A stretch of DNA of 64,000 nt from Clostridia bacterium (GCA_017524615.1 JAFXVJ010000042.1:62001-126000); one strand, 5' to 3'. Shown: positions 48,097 to 57,341, counted from the stretch's first letter. Notes: generated from the letters alone by a model not told the origin. A program made the numbers and translations.

Positions 48097-49167
48097 TCAG
48101 CCGTTCAGCTCAAAGGCCTTCAGGGTTTCGATCAGCTTCTTCACGCCTTCGATGGGCATGGCGTTGTAAATGCTGGCGCGCATGCCTCCCACGCTGCGGT
48201 GGCCCTTCAGGTTCACCAGGCCCTGGGAAGCGGCGAACTTCACGAACGCGGCGTCCTTTTCCTTGTCGCCGGTGACGAAGGTGACGTTCATGATGGAGCG
48301 GAATTCCTTCTGGGCCGTGGCGGAGAACAGCTTGCTGTTGTCCAGATAATCATACAGCATCGCGGCCTTTTCCCTGTTGACCTTCTCAATGCCTTCCACG
48401 CCGCCCTGGGCCTGCAGCCATTCCATGCACAGGCCCGCCACATAGATGGCGAAGGTGTTGGGCGTGTTGAGCATGGAGCCGTTTTCGGTCTGCGTGGTCC
48501 AGTTGAGCACCTTGGGGCACAGGGGCGACGCATGGCCCAGCAGATCCTTGCGCACGATCAGCACGCACAGTCCGGCGGGGCCGATGTTCTTCTGCGCGCC
48601 GGCGTACACCACGCCGAATTTGTTGATATCATATGCTTCGCCCAGGATGTTGCTGCTCATATCCGCCACCAGCGGCGCATTCCCCTCGGGCAGCTCCACA
48701 TAATGGGTGCCGTAAATGGTGTTGTTGGTGGTGATATGCAGGTAATCCACATCGTCGTTCAATTTGCCCTTCCAGTCGGGAATATAGGTGTAGGTATCCT
48801 CCCGGGAGGAAGCGACGGTGTTCACTTTGATATATTTGGCGGCTTCCCCCGCGGCGCCGTGGGCAAAATTGCCGCTGTCGATATAATCAGCCGCGCCTTT
48901 TACCGAAAGATTCAGCGGGACAGAGGCAAACTGCATGGTGGCGCCGCCGTGGAGGAACAGGACGGAATACGTATCCGGAATGTGCATCAGCTGGCGCAGC
49001 CGGGCCTCAGTGTCATCGATAATGGCCTGATACATGGGGCTGCGGTGGCTCATTTCCATCACGCTCATGCCCGTTTCGCCATACACCGGCAGGGCTTCTT
49101 TTACCTTTTCCAGAACTGGCAGGGGCAGCGCGGAGGGGCCGGGAGAAAAATTGTATACACGATCCAT
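48097..49167 (-). CDS. serC: Phosphoserine aminotransferase
   Basis: This 356-residue class-V aminotransferase begins VYNFSPGPSALPLPVLEKVK, has SVLFLHGGATMQFASVPLNL, the PLP-lysine motif YAGAQKNIGPAGLCVLIVR, and the C-terminal GHRSVGGMRASIYNAMPIEG. It converts 3-phosphohydroxypyruvate plus glutamate to phosphoserine. It is first of the serC-serA operon, with a promoter at 49254-49282. Confidence 0.97.
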   Translation of the reverse strand: MDRVYNFSPGPSALPLPVLEKVKEALPVYGETGMSVMEMSHRSPMYQAIIDDTEARLRQLMHIPDTYSVLFLHGGATMQFASVPLNLSVKGAADYIDSGNFAHGAAGEAAKYIKVNTVASSREDTYTYIPDWKGKLNDDVDYLHITTNNTIYGTHYVELPEGNAPLVADMSSNILGEAYDINKFGVVYAGAQKNIGPAGLCVLIVRKDLLGHASPLCPKVLNWTTQTENGSMLNTPNTFAIYVAGLCMEWLQAQGGVEGIEKVNREKAAMLYDYLDNSKLFSATAQKEFRSIMNVTFVTGDKEKDAAFVKFAASQGLVNLKGHRSVGGMRASIYNAMPIEGVKKLIETLKAFELNG

Positions 49168-49253
49168 GAGGAATCAACCATCCTTTCCTATCTGTTTCTT
49201 TTTGTCTGTGGGTCATTTTTTGCCCGGCGGGCAAAACCCGATCCACGCGGATC

Positions 49254-49282
49254 ATCATACCATAATCCACCGCCATTCGCAA
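49254..49282 (-). promoter_or_regulatory. Promoter of serC-serA
   Basis: On the minus strand TTGCGA (49277-49282), 17-bp spacer, TATGAT (49254-49259). A hairpin TTTTGCCCG / CGGGCAAAA sits in the leader at 49216-49236 without a clean T-tract. Confidence 0.7.
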
Positions 49283-49369
49283 CCGGTTTTCCTGATAAGT
49301 ACAGCGAAAAAACAAATACGTAAAAAACGGTTCGTCACGGGTCGTCAGGGAAACGAAAACCCTTCTGTT

Positions 49370-49473
49370 GTCATTCCAAGCGAGGCGAAGCACAGTCAAG
49401 GGATCTGTGCGAGATCCGGCAAACAGATCTTTCGGCTCCGTTCCGCTTTTCGCTCCACTCCACTCAAGATGAC
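49370..49473. repeat. Short interspersed repeat of the GTCATTC...GATGAC type
   Basis: The 104-bp segment begins GTCATTCCAAGCGAGGCGAA, contains a GGGATCT/AGATCC core, and ends CTCAAGATGAC, giving inverted ends GTCATTC / GATGAC. Such GTCATTCtgAgc-like repeats occur widely between genes in Firmicutes and other phyla. It has no coding content. Confidence 0.6.
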
Positions 49474-49515
49474 GTGAATAGTCTTTTCTTTCTCCCTGAC
49501 TTTCCGTGACGAATC

Positions 49516-49552
49516 AAAAAGCCTGCCGTTCCACGCCGGAACGCAGGCTTTT
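49516..49552. terminator. Bidirectional hairpin terminator
   Basis: AAAAAGCCTGCCGTTCC / GGAACGCAGGCTTTT; A- and T-runs on both sides. No nearby gene on either strand needs it obviously. The rest of 49168-49728 shows only the repeat and the serC promoter. Confidence 0.75.
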
Positions 49553-49728
49553 CCACGCCATCTTCTACCATATCTTGTATTTGTCGCACCGTGTCGAACG
49601 AAATATTGTGTGTTCGACATGCTTCGCTATTTTCTTCTCTTGCGGGATGCGGTTCGACGGCGTATGCTGTATTCGACGGCAGGAAAACCGGTTTTTATCC
49701 ATCATTCGCCGTCCAAGGAGGAAACACC

Positions 49729-49896
49729 ATGAACCAGACCGATACGATTTCCTGTCCGGAGCAACTGACCGACCTGCGGGATCAGCTGGAGCGCGCCTAC
49801 GACCGGCGGGATATGAAGCAGGCGCAGGATATCAGCCGGCTGATCGACCAATGGCAGCTCCGCCTGTGGCATCAAGCACAGAAGCGCGCCTGCTGA
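49729..49896 (+). CDS. Small Spo0E-like protein
   Basis: This 55-residue protein starts after a strong AAGGAGG SD. The sequence LTDLRDQLERAYDRRDMKQA followed by QDISRLIDQWQLRLW resembles the Spo0E family pattern (I-x2-LR-x2-L ... S-x-x-LD-x2-I-x2-Y), which dephosphorylates Spo0A~P. The key SQELD motif is only partly kept (DISRLID), so the assignment is tentative. Presence of spoIIG and ger genes makes it plausible. Its gene converges on the helicase gene. Confidence 0.5.
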   Translation: MNQTDTISCPEQLTDLRDQLERAYDRRDMKQAQDISRLIDQWQLRLWHQAQKRAC

Positions 49897-49938
49897 CGCA
49901 TCCGGGCGCATTCCTGCAGCGATGTGGCGGGGTCTAAA

Positions 49939-52900
49939 TCAGAACAGGCTCATTTGCTGCGTCCGCACGGGACGGGATCGGGCAGGCAGATGAATCCATT
50001 CAGCCCCCTTCACTTCCTTCAGGAAAGACGACGGCTCCCCGCCGCAGGTGAGGATCAATTCCTCCCGGGCGCGGGTAATGCCCACAAAAAACAGCCGTCG
50101 TTCTTCCTCCAGGCTGCTGCCGTCCCGCTCCTGGGGCATCTGTCCCTTTTCCAGGCCCGCCAGGATCACTGTGGGAAACTCCAGCCCCTTGGCGCCGTGG
50201 AGCGTCATCAGCCGCACCGCGCCGGAGGGTTTGCCGCCGCTGAGCCGCAGGATATCCCCCTCCTCGCCCCACTGCAGGGCGTCCAGGAAATCCTCCATAC
50301 GGGAATAAAACACAGCGGTATTCAGCAGCTGATCCACCTCCCGGCCGGAGACGCCCGTCCGCTGCGCCAGCGCTTCAATCATTTTCCGCGGTTTTTCACG
50401 GGCCATCAGGGGCAGCAGCGCTTCCACCGCCTCCCGGAAGGGCGTCAGCCCATCATAGGGAGACAGTTCCTCCCCCAGCAGCGCTGCATCCATATGCTCC
50501 ATCCGGGCCATGGCTTCACCCGCGCGCTGAATCAGGCCCGCCGGACAATGGAACAGCCCCGTCAAGGCAGTGCGCAGAGCCGCAAAATCATCCGGCTCCC
50601 GCATCGCCTCCCAGAACGCGATCAGCGCGCGGGGGCCTTCCGTTTCCAGAAACGCGCCGCGTCCCGTCACCACACAGGGAATGCCGTCGTGGTTCATGTA
50701 TCTTTCCAGCCGCTCCAGCTGACGGTGGGTGCGGCACAGCACGGCAATTTCCGAAAACGCCCGGGCGCCCCGCTCGCCCGCTGCCGCTTCCAGCATATCC
50801 ATGCCGCCCGTGAGCCGGGCAATTTCTTTGGCGATCCAGATCCCCTCGCATTCTTCATCTCCCGCCTGCACGATCCGCACGGCAGGGCCTTCCGGCCGCA
50901 CGGCGGTCAACTCCCTGCCCGCTCCAGGATTGTGACTGATCACCGACAGCGCGGCGTCCACCACCGGTGAGGACGACCGATAATTCCGTTTCAGGCGGAT
51001 CACCCGGGCATCCGGCGCGTCGCGCAGCAGGGCGTCAAAGCAGCCCGCGTCTGCGCCCCGGAAGCCGTAGATGGATTGATCCGGGTCGCCGATCACAAAC
51101 AGATGACGGTCCTGGGCCCAATGGCGCACCAGAGCCCGCTGTACGCCGTTGATATCCTGATACTCATCCACCAGCACATGGCGGAACATACGCCGGTCCG
51201 CCGGAATGGACAGCGCCTCCAACAAAACGTCATCCAGGTCCCGAACGCCCATTTCGCTCAGCCGTTCCCGGTACTGCTCCAGCATGCCCACGGGCAGGTC
51301 GGGAGTATCCAGCCCGTTTTTTGCCGCCGAGATCCAGGAGAGCGCCTGGGCGGGCCGTATTTTATCCCCCCGCTGCGTCAACAGCTCCGCCACTGTTTCC
51401 AGCGCCGTTTCCCGGCTGATCAGCGGCTTTTTTTCCAGCAGCGTCAGGCAGATCCCATGGAAGGTGCCCACCGTCAAGCCGCGAATCGTCTTTTTCCCCA
51501 GTTCTTTTTCCAGCCGCTCCAGTATTTCGCGCGCCGCCTGGCGGGTGAAGGTGACGGCGGTGATGTCCCGTGGCGATACGTCCTTTTCCGAAATCAGATA
51601 CGCGATCCTGCGTACCAGCGTGCCCGTTTTGCCGGTGCCCGGGCCTGCGATGACCGCAAGGACCCGCGCGTCGGACTGAATGGCTTCCATCTGTTCGGGA
51701 TTGGGCGACATCATCCGGGGCGCCGCGGCCTTTTCCGCCGCCTGTTCCTGCGCTTGCGGAAATGAGGCTGCGGCGGCGGGCGCGGCTTCTGCCCAATCAG
51801 CGGCCGGGAACAGCGCCGTCTGTCCCAGCCATTCTTCCCTTTCCCCTGGGCGGAACAGGCGGATCACGCCGTATTCCCCGTCGTATCCCCCTTCCCGGTA
51901 TACCTCATCCCGCCGCAGCCTGCGCAGCGCTTCCGCCAGCAGCGGGCCGCCGACCCGCTCCGCGTCCTCCGCCGGGCGATCCCTCAGGATGGCAAACTCC
52001 GGCCCCAGCTTTTCCAGCAAATCAAAATACATCGCCTGCACCTTTTTGCTGGAAGCGGAAACGCCCAGCGTTTCGCCAATCACCTCCGGCAGCGGCATCA
52101 GACTTTCAAATGGCCTGTCCAAAGGGCCGGGTTCCTTCCGGTCTGCCAGCTGCTCCACCCGGTTCAACACGCCGATGGTGATCTTCTTCCCGCAGACGGG
52201 GCAGATCCCGCCGTATCGGGCCGTTTCCTCCGGCGTCAGGCGGCAGTGGCAGTTCCTGTGTCCATCCAGGTGATACTTGCCTTCCTCCGGATAAAACTCA
52301 ATGGTGCCCTCCAGTCCCACTCCGGTATCCACCGCCGTTTTCAGGGCGGAAAACGCGGGGGCGCAGGACAGCAGATTGGCCTCCCGGCCCAGCTTGGCGG
52401 GAGAATGCGCATCGGAATTGGACACCAGCGGATGCCCGTCCAGGGCGGATAAGCGGCGGTTCATGGGCGGATCGGAGGACAGGCCCGTTTCCAGCGCGTG
52501 CACATACGGCGTCAGATCGCCAAAGCATTCCTCCAGGGCATCGAAGCCTGAAAACGCGCCAAACAGGGAAAAATGCGGCGTCCAGATATGGGCGGGGATG
52601 TAGATGGCTCCGGGGCACGCCTCCAGCACGATTTCCAGCAGATCATGGCTGTCCAGCCCCAAGATGGGGCGTCCGTCGCTGTGCAGGTTGCCAATGGCCT
52701 CCAGCCGGTGGCTCACCTCCTCCGCCTCCTCCATCCCGGGCAGCAGGATCACATGATGCACCTTCCGCGTTTTGCCGTCCCGTTTGTAAATGGTGCTGAT
52801 TTCTCCCGACACCGCGAACAGCGGATCCTCTCCGCCTTCCACCCGGCAGGGCAGGCGGTATTCCGTTTTCAGCCGGTACAGCCCCTCCCCCGCGGGCTCC

Positions 52901-53064
52901 AGCATCTCCGTCAGTTCTTCCCGCCATTTGGCATGGGTGAAATCCCCTGTGCCGATCAGGCGGATGCCTTTATAACGCGCCCACAGATCCAGATGCGGCG
53001 CGTCGCAATCGGCGCTGGTAGCCCGTGAATATTTGGAATGAATGTGCAGATCCGCCAAATACAT
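49939..53064 (-). CDS. PHP-domain / UvrD-type helicase fusion
   Basis: This 1041-residue protein has three parts. Residues 1-260 are a PHP domain (YLADLHIHSKYSRATSADCD, GTGDFTHAKWREEL, SNSDAHSPAKLGRE). Residues ~270-300 hold a Cys4-type zinc motif (CHCRLTPEETARYGGICPVC). A UvrD/Rep superfamily 1A helicase follows from about 450: Walker A IAGPGTGKTGTLVRR, VDEYQDINGVQ, GDPDQSIYGFRGAD, LKRNYRSS, LMTLHGAKGLEFPTVILAG and VGITRAREELIL. The last residues TQQMSLF match a beta-clamp-binding peptide. The fusion is known in Firmicutes. It is probably a repair helicase with a PHP phosphoesterase, but this is inference. Confidence 0.93.
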   Translation of the reverse strand: MYLADLHIHSKYSRATSADCDAPHLDLWARYKGIRLIGTGDFTHAKWREELTEMLEPAGEGLYRLKTEYRLPCRVEGGEDPLFAVSGEISTIYKRDGKTRKVHHVILLPGMEEAEEVSHRLEAIGNLHSDGRPILGLDSHDLLEIVLEACPGAIYIPAHIWTPHFSLFGAFSGFDALEECFGDLTPYVHALETGLSSDPPMNRRLSALDGHPLVSNSDAHSPAKLGREANLLSCAPAFSALKTAVDTGVGLEGTIEFYPEEGKYHLDGHRNCHCRLTPEETARYGGICPVCGKKITIGVLNRVEQLADRKEPGPLDRPFESLMPLPEVIGETLGVSASSKKVQAMYFDLLEKLGPEFAILRDRPAEDAERVGGPLLAEALRRLRRDEVYREGGYDGEYGVIRLFRPGEREEWLGQTALFPAADWAEAAPAAAASFPQAQEQAAEKAAAPRMMSPNPEQMEAIQSDARVLAVIAGPGTGKTGTLVRRIAYLISEKDVSPRDITAVTFTRQAAREILERLEKELGKKTIRGLTVGTFHGICLTLLEKKPLISRETALETVAELLTQRGDKIRPAQALSWISAAKNGLDTPDLPVGMLEQYRERLSEMGVRDLDDVLLEALSIPADRRMFRHVLVDEYQDINGVQRALVRHWAQDRHLFVIGDPDQSIYGFRGADAGCFDALLRDAPDARVIRLKRNYRSSSPVVDAALSVISHNPGAGRELTAVRPEGPAVRIVQAGDEECEGIWIAKEIARLTGGMDMLEAAAGERGARAFSEIAVLCRTHRQLERLERYMNHDGIPCVVTGRGAFLETEGPRALIAFWEAMREPDDFAALRTALTGLFHCPAGLIQRAGEAMARMEHMDAALLGEELSPYDGLTPFREAVEALLPLMAREKPRKMIEALAQRTGVSGREVDQLLNTAVFYSRMEDFLDALQWGEEGDILRLSGGKPSGAVRLMTLHGAKGLEFPTVILAGLEKGQMPQERDGSSLEEERRLFFVGITRAREELILTCGGEPSSFLKEVKGAEWIHLPARSRPVRTQQMSLF

Positions 53065-53143
53065 CCGTATATCTTCTCCTTTGCGTCTGTATGCAAAGCC
53101 CCCTCCTCCGCGGAGAGAAGGGGGCGCGAAACACCGATCGTTT

Positions 53144-53362
53144 TCAAAGCAGCAGGTTGTTTTCGATCAAAAGCTGCTGTGCCTCCCGCGCCTCGGCGCC
53201 AAGCACCATGATTTCATAATAATTCTCTTCCGAAGAAACGGCGCGGTAAACCTGGCGGCTGCGGGCCAAAATGCCTTCGTCCCCCAGCAGCTTCAGGATA
53301 TCCCGGGCATGCTTTTCACTGCGCGTCATATGAATCACTTTCCATTCCGCGCTTTGCGCCAC
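53144..53362 (-). CDS. DUF3343 family protein
   Basis: This 72-residue protein reads VIHMTRSEKHARDILKLLGD, then ARSRQVYRAVSSEENYYEIM, characteristic of DUF3343 (putative Se/S-carrier-like), though the usual conserved CysCys-type motif is not evident (ILARSRQV). Start is GTG 53362 with GGGGGAG 6 nt upstream; the longer frame from 53467 runs through the -10 box ATTATA at 53399-53404. Function is unknown. Gap 53363-53708 holds this promoter and the rplU leader. Confidence 0.7.
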   Translation of the reverse strand: MAQSAEWKVIHMTRSEKHARDILKLLGDEGILARSRQVYRAVSSEENYYEIMVLGAEAREAQQLLIENNLLL

Positions 53363-53561
53363 GGCTTGCTCCCCCTTCTTCGCATAACGGTCGCACTCAT
53401 TATAGCATGTTCTTTCGCTCTGTGCCAGATTTTTATGAAAAAATCCTGCGTGCGCCGAAGAAGCCATTTTTCAGCCGTGAAATCCCATCGCAGATCCGAC
53501 CGCGGAATATCCATAGAGAATAAACGTCGCCGTTTCCGCTCTGCAAAATTTCAAAAAATGA

Positions 53562-53590
53562 TTGACATTGCCGGAGGATTATGATAAAAT
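53562..53590 (+). promoter_or_regulatory. Promoter of rplU-prp-rpmA
   Basis: TTGACA (53562-53567), 17-bp spacer, TAAAAT (53585-53590). Confidence 0.8.
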
Positions 53591-53596
53591 TCTTCG

Positions 53597-53708
53597 GTAA
53601 GCCGCTCGGGAGGGGCTCCTAAACGCATGCCCATGCTGCCCCATGGCGAATCCGCCATCCTTTCCCTCCGCGGAAGCCCGGCGAGTAAAAACAAGGAGGT
53701 GCTGCTGA
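53597..53708 (+). promoter_or_regulatory. rplU 5' leader, probable L21 autoregulatory leader
   Basis: About 110 nt of structured leader separate the promoter and rplU, with pairing GCCGC..GGGAGGGGCTCC and CCATGGCGAATCCGCCAT plus a GC-rich distal stem. Firmicutes rplU operons carry an L21 leader RNA here. I could not confirm the family consensus by eye. Confidence 0.5.
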
Positions 53709-54014
53709 ATGTACGCAATTATTGCGACTGGCGGCAAACAGTACCGCGTGTCCGAGGGTGACACCATCTACATCGAAAAGCTGGAAAACGAAGTGGGCGA
53801 CATCGTTTCCTTCCCCGTGCTGATGCTCTCCGGCGAGACCATCGAAGTGGGTTCCCCCTATGTGGAGGGCGCCAGCGTGACCGGCAAAATCGTCCGTCAC
53901 GGCAAGGGTGAAAAGATCATCGTGTTCAAGTACAAGAGCAAGAAGAATTATCGCCGCAAGGCGGGCCATCGCCAGCCCTTCACCCAGGTGGAAATCACCG
54001 GCGTGAACGCCTGA
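53709..54014 (+). CDS. rplU: 50S ribosomal protein L21
   Basis: This 101-residue protein starts [20 protein letters not shown] and contains [20 protein letters not shown] and [20 protein letters not shown], all diagnostic of L21, which binds 23S rRNA. AAGGAGG precedes the ATG. It is first in the conserved rplU-prp-rpmA operon. Confidence 0.98.
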   Translation: MYAIIATGGKQYRVSEGDTIYIEKLENEVGDIVSFPVLMLSGETIEVGSPYVEGASVTGKIVRHGKGEKIIVFKYKSKKNYRRKAGHRQPFTQVEITGVNA

Positions 54015-54021
54015 CCCATCC

Positions 54022-54339
54022 ATGATCCGCGTATCGATCCATCAACAGGGGGAAGCGATCACCGGCTTTGAATGCCGGGGCCATGCCGGGTATGACCGCT
54101 CGGGGCGGGACATCGTATGTGCCGCTGTGTCGGTGCTGGCCACTACCTGCGTGAACGCCTTGGAAGCCGTGGCCGGGGTGAAGCCCCGGGTGCAGGCCGC
54201 TTCCGGGCAGATGACCGTCAGCGTTGATCCCAGCGCCGGGCATGACGCCCAGGTGATCCTGCTTTCCTTCCGTCAGGGGATGCGCGATATCGCGGAGGAA
54301 TATGCACAGTATCTTCAGCTCAACGAATTGCAAGCATAG
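54022..54339 (+). CDS. prp: Ribosomal-processing cysteine protease Prp
   Basis: This 105-residue protein has the YsxB/Prp motif FECRGHAGYDRSGRDIVCAA, with catalytic His21 and Cys33. Prp removes the N-terminal extension of L27 in Firmicutes, and the rpmA product 12 nt downstream carries that extension. It starts 7 nt after rplU. Confidence 0.95.
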   Translation: MIRVSIHQQGEAITGFECRGHAGYDRSGRDIVCAAVSVLATTCVNALEAVAGVKPRVQAASGQMTVSVDPSAGHDAQVILLSFRQGMRDIAEEYAQYLQLNELQA

Positions 54340-54351
54340 GAGGAAACAAGC

Positions 54352-54660
54352 ATGTTGAAGCTCAATCTTCAGCTTTTTGCCCATAAAAAAGGTATGGGCT
54401 CTACCCGGAACGGCCGCGACAGCGAAAGCAAGCGCCTGGGCCCGAAGCGGGCTGACGGTCAGTTCGTGCTGGCCGGCAACATCCTGGTTCGTCAGCGGGG
54501 CACCCGCATCCTGCCCGGCCTGAACGTGGGCATCGGCAAGGATGACACCCTGTATGCCAAGGCCAACGGCATCATGAAGTTTGAACGCAAGGGCAAGTTC
54601 AAGAAGCAGGTGAGCGTGCACCCCGTGGCCGCTGAAGCCGCCGAAACCGTCGCCCAGTAA
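54352..54660 (+). CDS. rpmA: 50S ribosomal protein L27 with cleavable N-terminal extension
   Basis: This 102-residue protein reads [20 protein letters not shown], then [20 protein letters not shown] and [20 protein letters not shown]. The first nine residues plus Ala are the Firmicutes extension cut by Prp between FA and HKKG. The exposed N-terminus then reaches the peptidyl transferase centre. AGGAGG precedes the ATG. obgE, the usual next gene in Firmicutes, is absent here. Confidence 0.98.
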   Translation: MLKLNLQLFAHKKGMGSTRNGRDSESKRLGPKRADGQFVLAGNILVRQRGTRILPGLNVGIGKDDTLYAKANGIMKFERKGKFKKQVSVHPVAAEAAETVAQ

Positions 54661-54670
54661 CAAACGCCAT

Positions 54671-54711
54671 GAGAGGGCTGCCTCGCGGATTCCGTGAAGC
54701 GGCTCTTTTTC
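54671..54711 (+). terminator. Terminator of rplU-prp-rpmA
   Basis: An imperfect hairpin AGAGGGCTGCCTCGCGGA / TCCGTGAAGCGGCTCT runs into TTTTTC. Confidence 0.55.
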
Positions 54712-54747
54712 TATATCTCTTTATGCTGATAAGGGGGCGTCCGTCCT

Positions 54748-55794
54748 ATGATGACCACAATAGAAACCGATCGGCTGCGCATGCGGCCCTTCACAGATGA
54801 AGACTATCCCCTGATCCTGGAAATCTCCGCTCACCCGGATACCATCCGCTATCTGTATTTCTGGGGCCGGAACGGCATCACCCCTGAGGATGACGCCCGG
54901 CGTTTTCTGGCCTATGCCCTGAAAAACTGGGCCCGGGACCCCATCCGCGCCCGGGAATACTGTGTGGAACTGAAGGAAACGGGCGAAAGCCTGGGCGACG
55001 CCAGCGTGGAATGGGTGGAGGGCTCTCCCGGCACCGCTGAAATCGGCTGGATCCTGCTGCCACGCTGCCGGGGACAGGGCTACGCCACCGAAGCGGGAAA
55101 GGCGCTGATGGACGCGGCATTTGCCCGCATGGGCGCGGAACGGGTGATCGCGCACTGCGACGCCCGGAACGCCGCTTCCTATCATGTGATGGAGCGGCTG
55201 GGCATGCGATTGACAGGGATCGATCCCGCCGCCCGGCCCGGAAAGCTGCCCGGAGATCCTCCCGGGGACGAATTTGAGTATGCAATCAACAGGCATGAAT
55301 GGCAGGTGCATCAGGCTTTTGATGTTTATCACCGTCTCACCTGCCAATTCACAGGCTTTGTATCCACGCCGGAACTCACGGACGGCGAAATCACCCTGAC
55401 GCTGGATCGGGTGAAGCCCGCCGAACCCGGCCGGAACCGCGTGCCGGCCTATTGCTTCCATATCATGCGGGACGGACAATCCATCGGCGGCATCAACCTG
55501 CGGATCGGCTATCCCGATTCCCTACTTTACGGCGGCCAGATCGGCTATCATGTGGAGGAAGCCTGGCGGGGCCGCGGGTATGCCGGCGCGGCGTGCCGCC
55601 TGCTGCTGCCCCTCCTGCGCGCTCATGGCATGACAGCTGCCGTCATCACCAACAATATCACCAATGCCGCGTCCCGGCGGGTCTGCGAAAAGCTCGGCGC
55701 GCGGCTGCTTTGCCAGGCCCCGGTCCCACCCGATCACGAAATGTACGCGGAAGGCGAACGCGCGGTCAATGTGTTCCTGTGGGAAGTGAAGTAA
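54748..55794 (+). CDS. Tandem-GNAT acetyltransferase (two domains)
   Basis: This 348-residue protein has two GNAT domains in tandem. Residues ~1-175 are a RimJ/RimL-like domain (TIETDRLRMRPFTDEDYPLI, then EIGWILLPRCRGQGYATEAG). Residues ~180-348 are a second domain (GQIGYHVEEAWRGRGYAGAA, then NNITNAASRRVCEKLGARLL). Both keep the acetyl-CoA loop (R-G-x-G-Y-A). The two could act on different substrates or one may be regulatory. It is an accessory gene between rpmA and the nadD cluster. Confidence 0.87.
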   Translation: MMTTIETDRLRMRPFTDEDYPLILEISAHPDTIRYLYFWGRNGITPEDDARRFLAYALKNWARDPIRAREYCVELKETGESLGDASVEWVEGSPGTAEIGWILLPRCRGQGYATEAGKALMDAAFARMGAERVIAHCDARNAASYHVMERLGMRLTGIDPAARPGKLPGDPPGDEFEYAINRHEWQVHQAFDVYHRLTCQFTGFVSTPELTDGEITLTLDRVKPAEPGRNRVPAYCFHIMRDGQSIGGINLRIGYPDSLLYGGQIGYHVEEAWRGRGYAGAACRLLLPLLRAHGMTAAVITNNITNAASRRVCEKLGARLLCQAPVPPDHEMYAEGERAVNVFLWEVK

Positions 55795-55831
55795 ACAAAA
55801 GCAATATCTATTTGGACAACGGAGGCAGCGG

Positions 55832-56773
55832 ATGGATTACAGCCGGAAAATCTCGGAAAGGCAATGGAATCTGCCGGACAAAGGCGAATTGGAAAGCCGT
55901 CGGGAGGAAACCTATATCGACGATATCATTCAAAAGGATCATCTGGAGCGGAAGCTGCTGGAAAACCTGGACGGCGTGCATACGGTGTTCGACGGCGGAG
56001 CGGGATGCGGAAGATTTTCCATTCTTCTGGCTGAATTGGGCTGCCGCGTGACACATTTTGATATATCCCAGCCCATGCTGGATAAGGCCATGGAGACCGC
56101 CCGGGCGAAAGGGGTGCTGGACCGCATCACCTTTGTGAAAGGCGCGCTGGAAGACCTGAGCGATTATGCCGATCGCTCCTTCGACCTGGTGATTTCCTTT
56201 GACGCACCTGTTTCCTACACATATCCCCATCAGGAAACGGTCATCGCCGAATTGGTGCGCATCGCGCGAAAACACGTGATGCTCAGCGTGTCCAGCCGCT
56301 TGGGCACGCTGCCCTATCTGGCCAACCCCATCCAGAAGCATCAATTCATTCTGGATGAACAGGCCGGCGATTCCTATGTGCAATGGTGCGTTTCGAACCG
56401 TCAAAGCATGATGGATCATTTCCGTTTTGACAGGCGCCGATTTGAAGCCTTGCTGGCGGACGGGCTGATGGGCGGACAGGAAGAAATCGATGCTTACGAA
56501 AGGGGCGAAGCGCCCTGGTGCATCACCTACACGTTCATGCCCGATGAGCTGAAGCGCATTCTTGCCGGCTGCGGCGTTAAAAACATTCGCCTCTCCGGCC
56601 CCGGCGCGTATGGCCGCACCATTCCCCGGGAGATCCTGGTTCGGCTGATGGCGGACCCCGGTCAAAAAAAGGATTTCCTGGATATGTGCTATCAGTATGA
56701 CTGCAATCCCTATGTGTGCGGCATGGGCAAGGATAACCTGCTGGCAACCGGCGACATCGAGCCGGACGCATGA
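55832..56773 (+). CDS. Class I SAM-dependent methyltransferase
   Basis: This 313-residue protein has a Rossmann methyltransferase core: motif I VFDGGAGCGRFSILLAELG, HFDISQPMLDKA (acidic residue binding SAM ribose), VKGALEDLSDYADRSFDLVI and VIAELVRIARKHVMLSVSS. A ~130-residue C-terminal region follows (MDHFRFDRRRFEALLADGLM; YTFMPDELKRILAGCGV). Substrate unknown. A GGAGG SD precedes the ATG. It lies 37 nt after the tandem GNAT gene, so they may be co-transcribed. A family A element follows. Confidence 0.87.
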   Translation: MDYSRKISERQWNLPDKGELESRREETYIDDIIQKDHLERKLLENLDGVHTVFDGGAGCGRFSILLAELGCRVTHFDISQPMLDKAMETARAKGVLDRITFVKGALEDLSDYADRSFDLVISFDAPVSYTYPHQETVIAELVRIARKHVMLSVSSRLGTLPYLANPIQKHQFILDEQAGDSYVQWCVSNRQSMMDHFRFDRRRFEALLADGLMGGQEEIDAYERGEAPWCITYTFMPDELKRILAGCGVKNIRLSGPGAYGRTIPREILVRLMADPGQKKDFLDMCYQYDCNPYVCGMGKDNLLATGDIEPDA

Positions 56774-56798
56774 TGCCTTGCATATTTGTGCACAATCA

Positions 56799-57235
56799 TA
56801 CTATTCGCGTTCTAAAACACAATTCGCAAAGAGTGACATAAGATCAGGAAGACGAGGCAGGGGCCTGCGCGGCCCCTGTACCCCGCGCCAGGGGATGATC
56901 CCCTGGACCCACTCCTCGCGAAGCTGTTTGAGCGATAGACCCAAGGAATCGTCGCGTGTTACGCTGGGATTGCGGAAAGATTGAGAGCTTCTGGCCCAAT
57001 GAAAGCCGGGATCCTCCTCAGAAAAAAGCGAGCTTTTCTCTCTGGATGATCCCCCGGCTTTCCCCGGATGCTTTGCATCCGGGTTGGCCGCTTTCAGCGG
57101 CCGGGCCAGAAGCTATAGGTCAACGCAGCTGTCATCATGTCCTTTCAGGTTCTCTTTCGGGCTAAAGAGAATGCCCCGTCGTCCCTTTGCTCTTATTTCA
57201 TCCTTGCCGATTTGGATCATAGAAGAAGAATAGTA
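56799..57235 (+). mobile_element. Non-autonomous inverted-repeat element, family A copy 2
   Basis: The 437-bp element starts TACTATTCGCGTTCT and ends AGAAGAATAGTA, flanked by TCA on both sides (56796-56798 and 57236-57238). It is collinear with the copy at 30542-30982, with the same hairpins; GGATGC-TTT-GCATCC replaces GGATGC-AAA-GCATCC. A 12-bp long-range pair AGCTTCTGGCCC / GGGCCAGAAGCT is perfect here. No conserved ORF. Confidence 0.82.
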
Positions 57236-57280
57236 TCAGACAGCGCAAATGTTCTCTTGGGCCGGCCAGATGCCAGACAG

Positions 57281-57323
57281 AAAAACCGGGGCTGCCGCGG
57301 GTTTTATTCCCGCAGCAGCCTCG
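57281..57323 (-). terminator. Terminator at the end of the nadD-to-epimerase operon
   Basis: On the minus strand CCGAGGCTGCTGCGGG / CCCGCGGCAGCCCCGG followed by TTTTTC. Confidence 0.8.
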
Positions 57324-57341
57324 GCTGTTATGCCCGGGATT

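Noticed and set aside
49168-49253. T-box or riboswitch in the serC leader
   Set aside because: The leader is only about 85 nt, with no T-box sequence and no terminator with T-tract.
53065-53143. Hairpin CCCCCTTCTCTCCGCGGAGGAGGGGG as terminator of the DUF3343 gene
   Set aside because: The stem is good but the minus strand tail is CTTTGC, too poor in T for a confident call.
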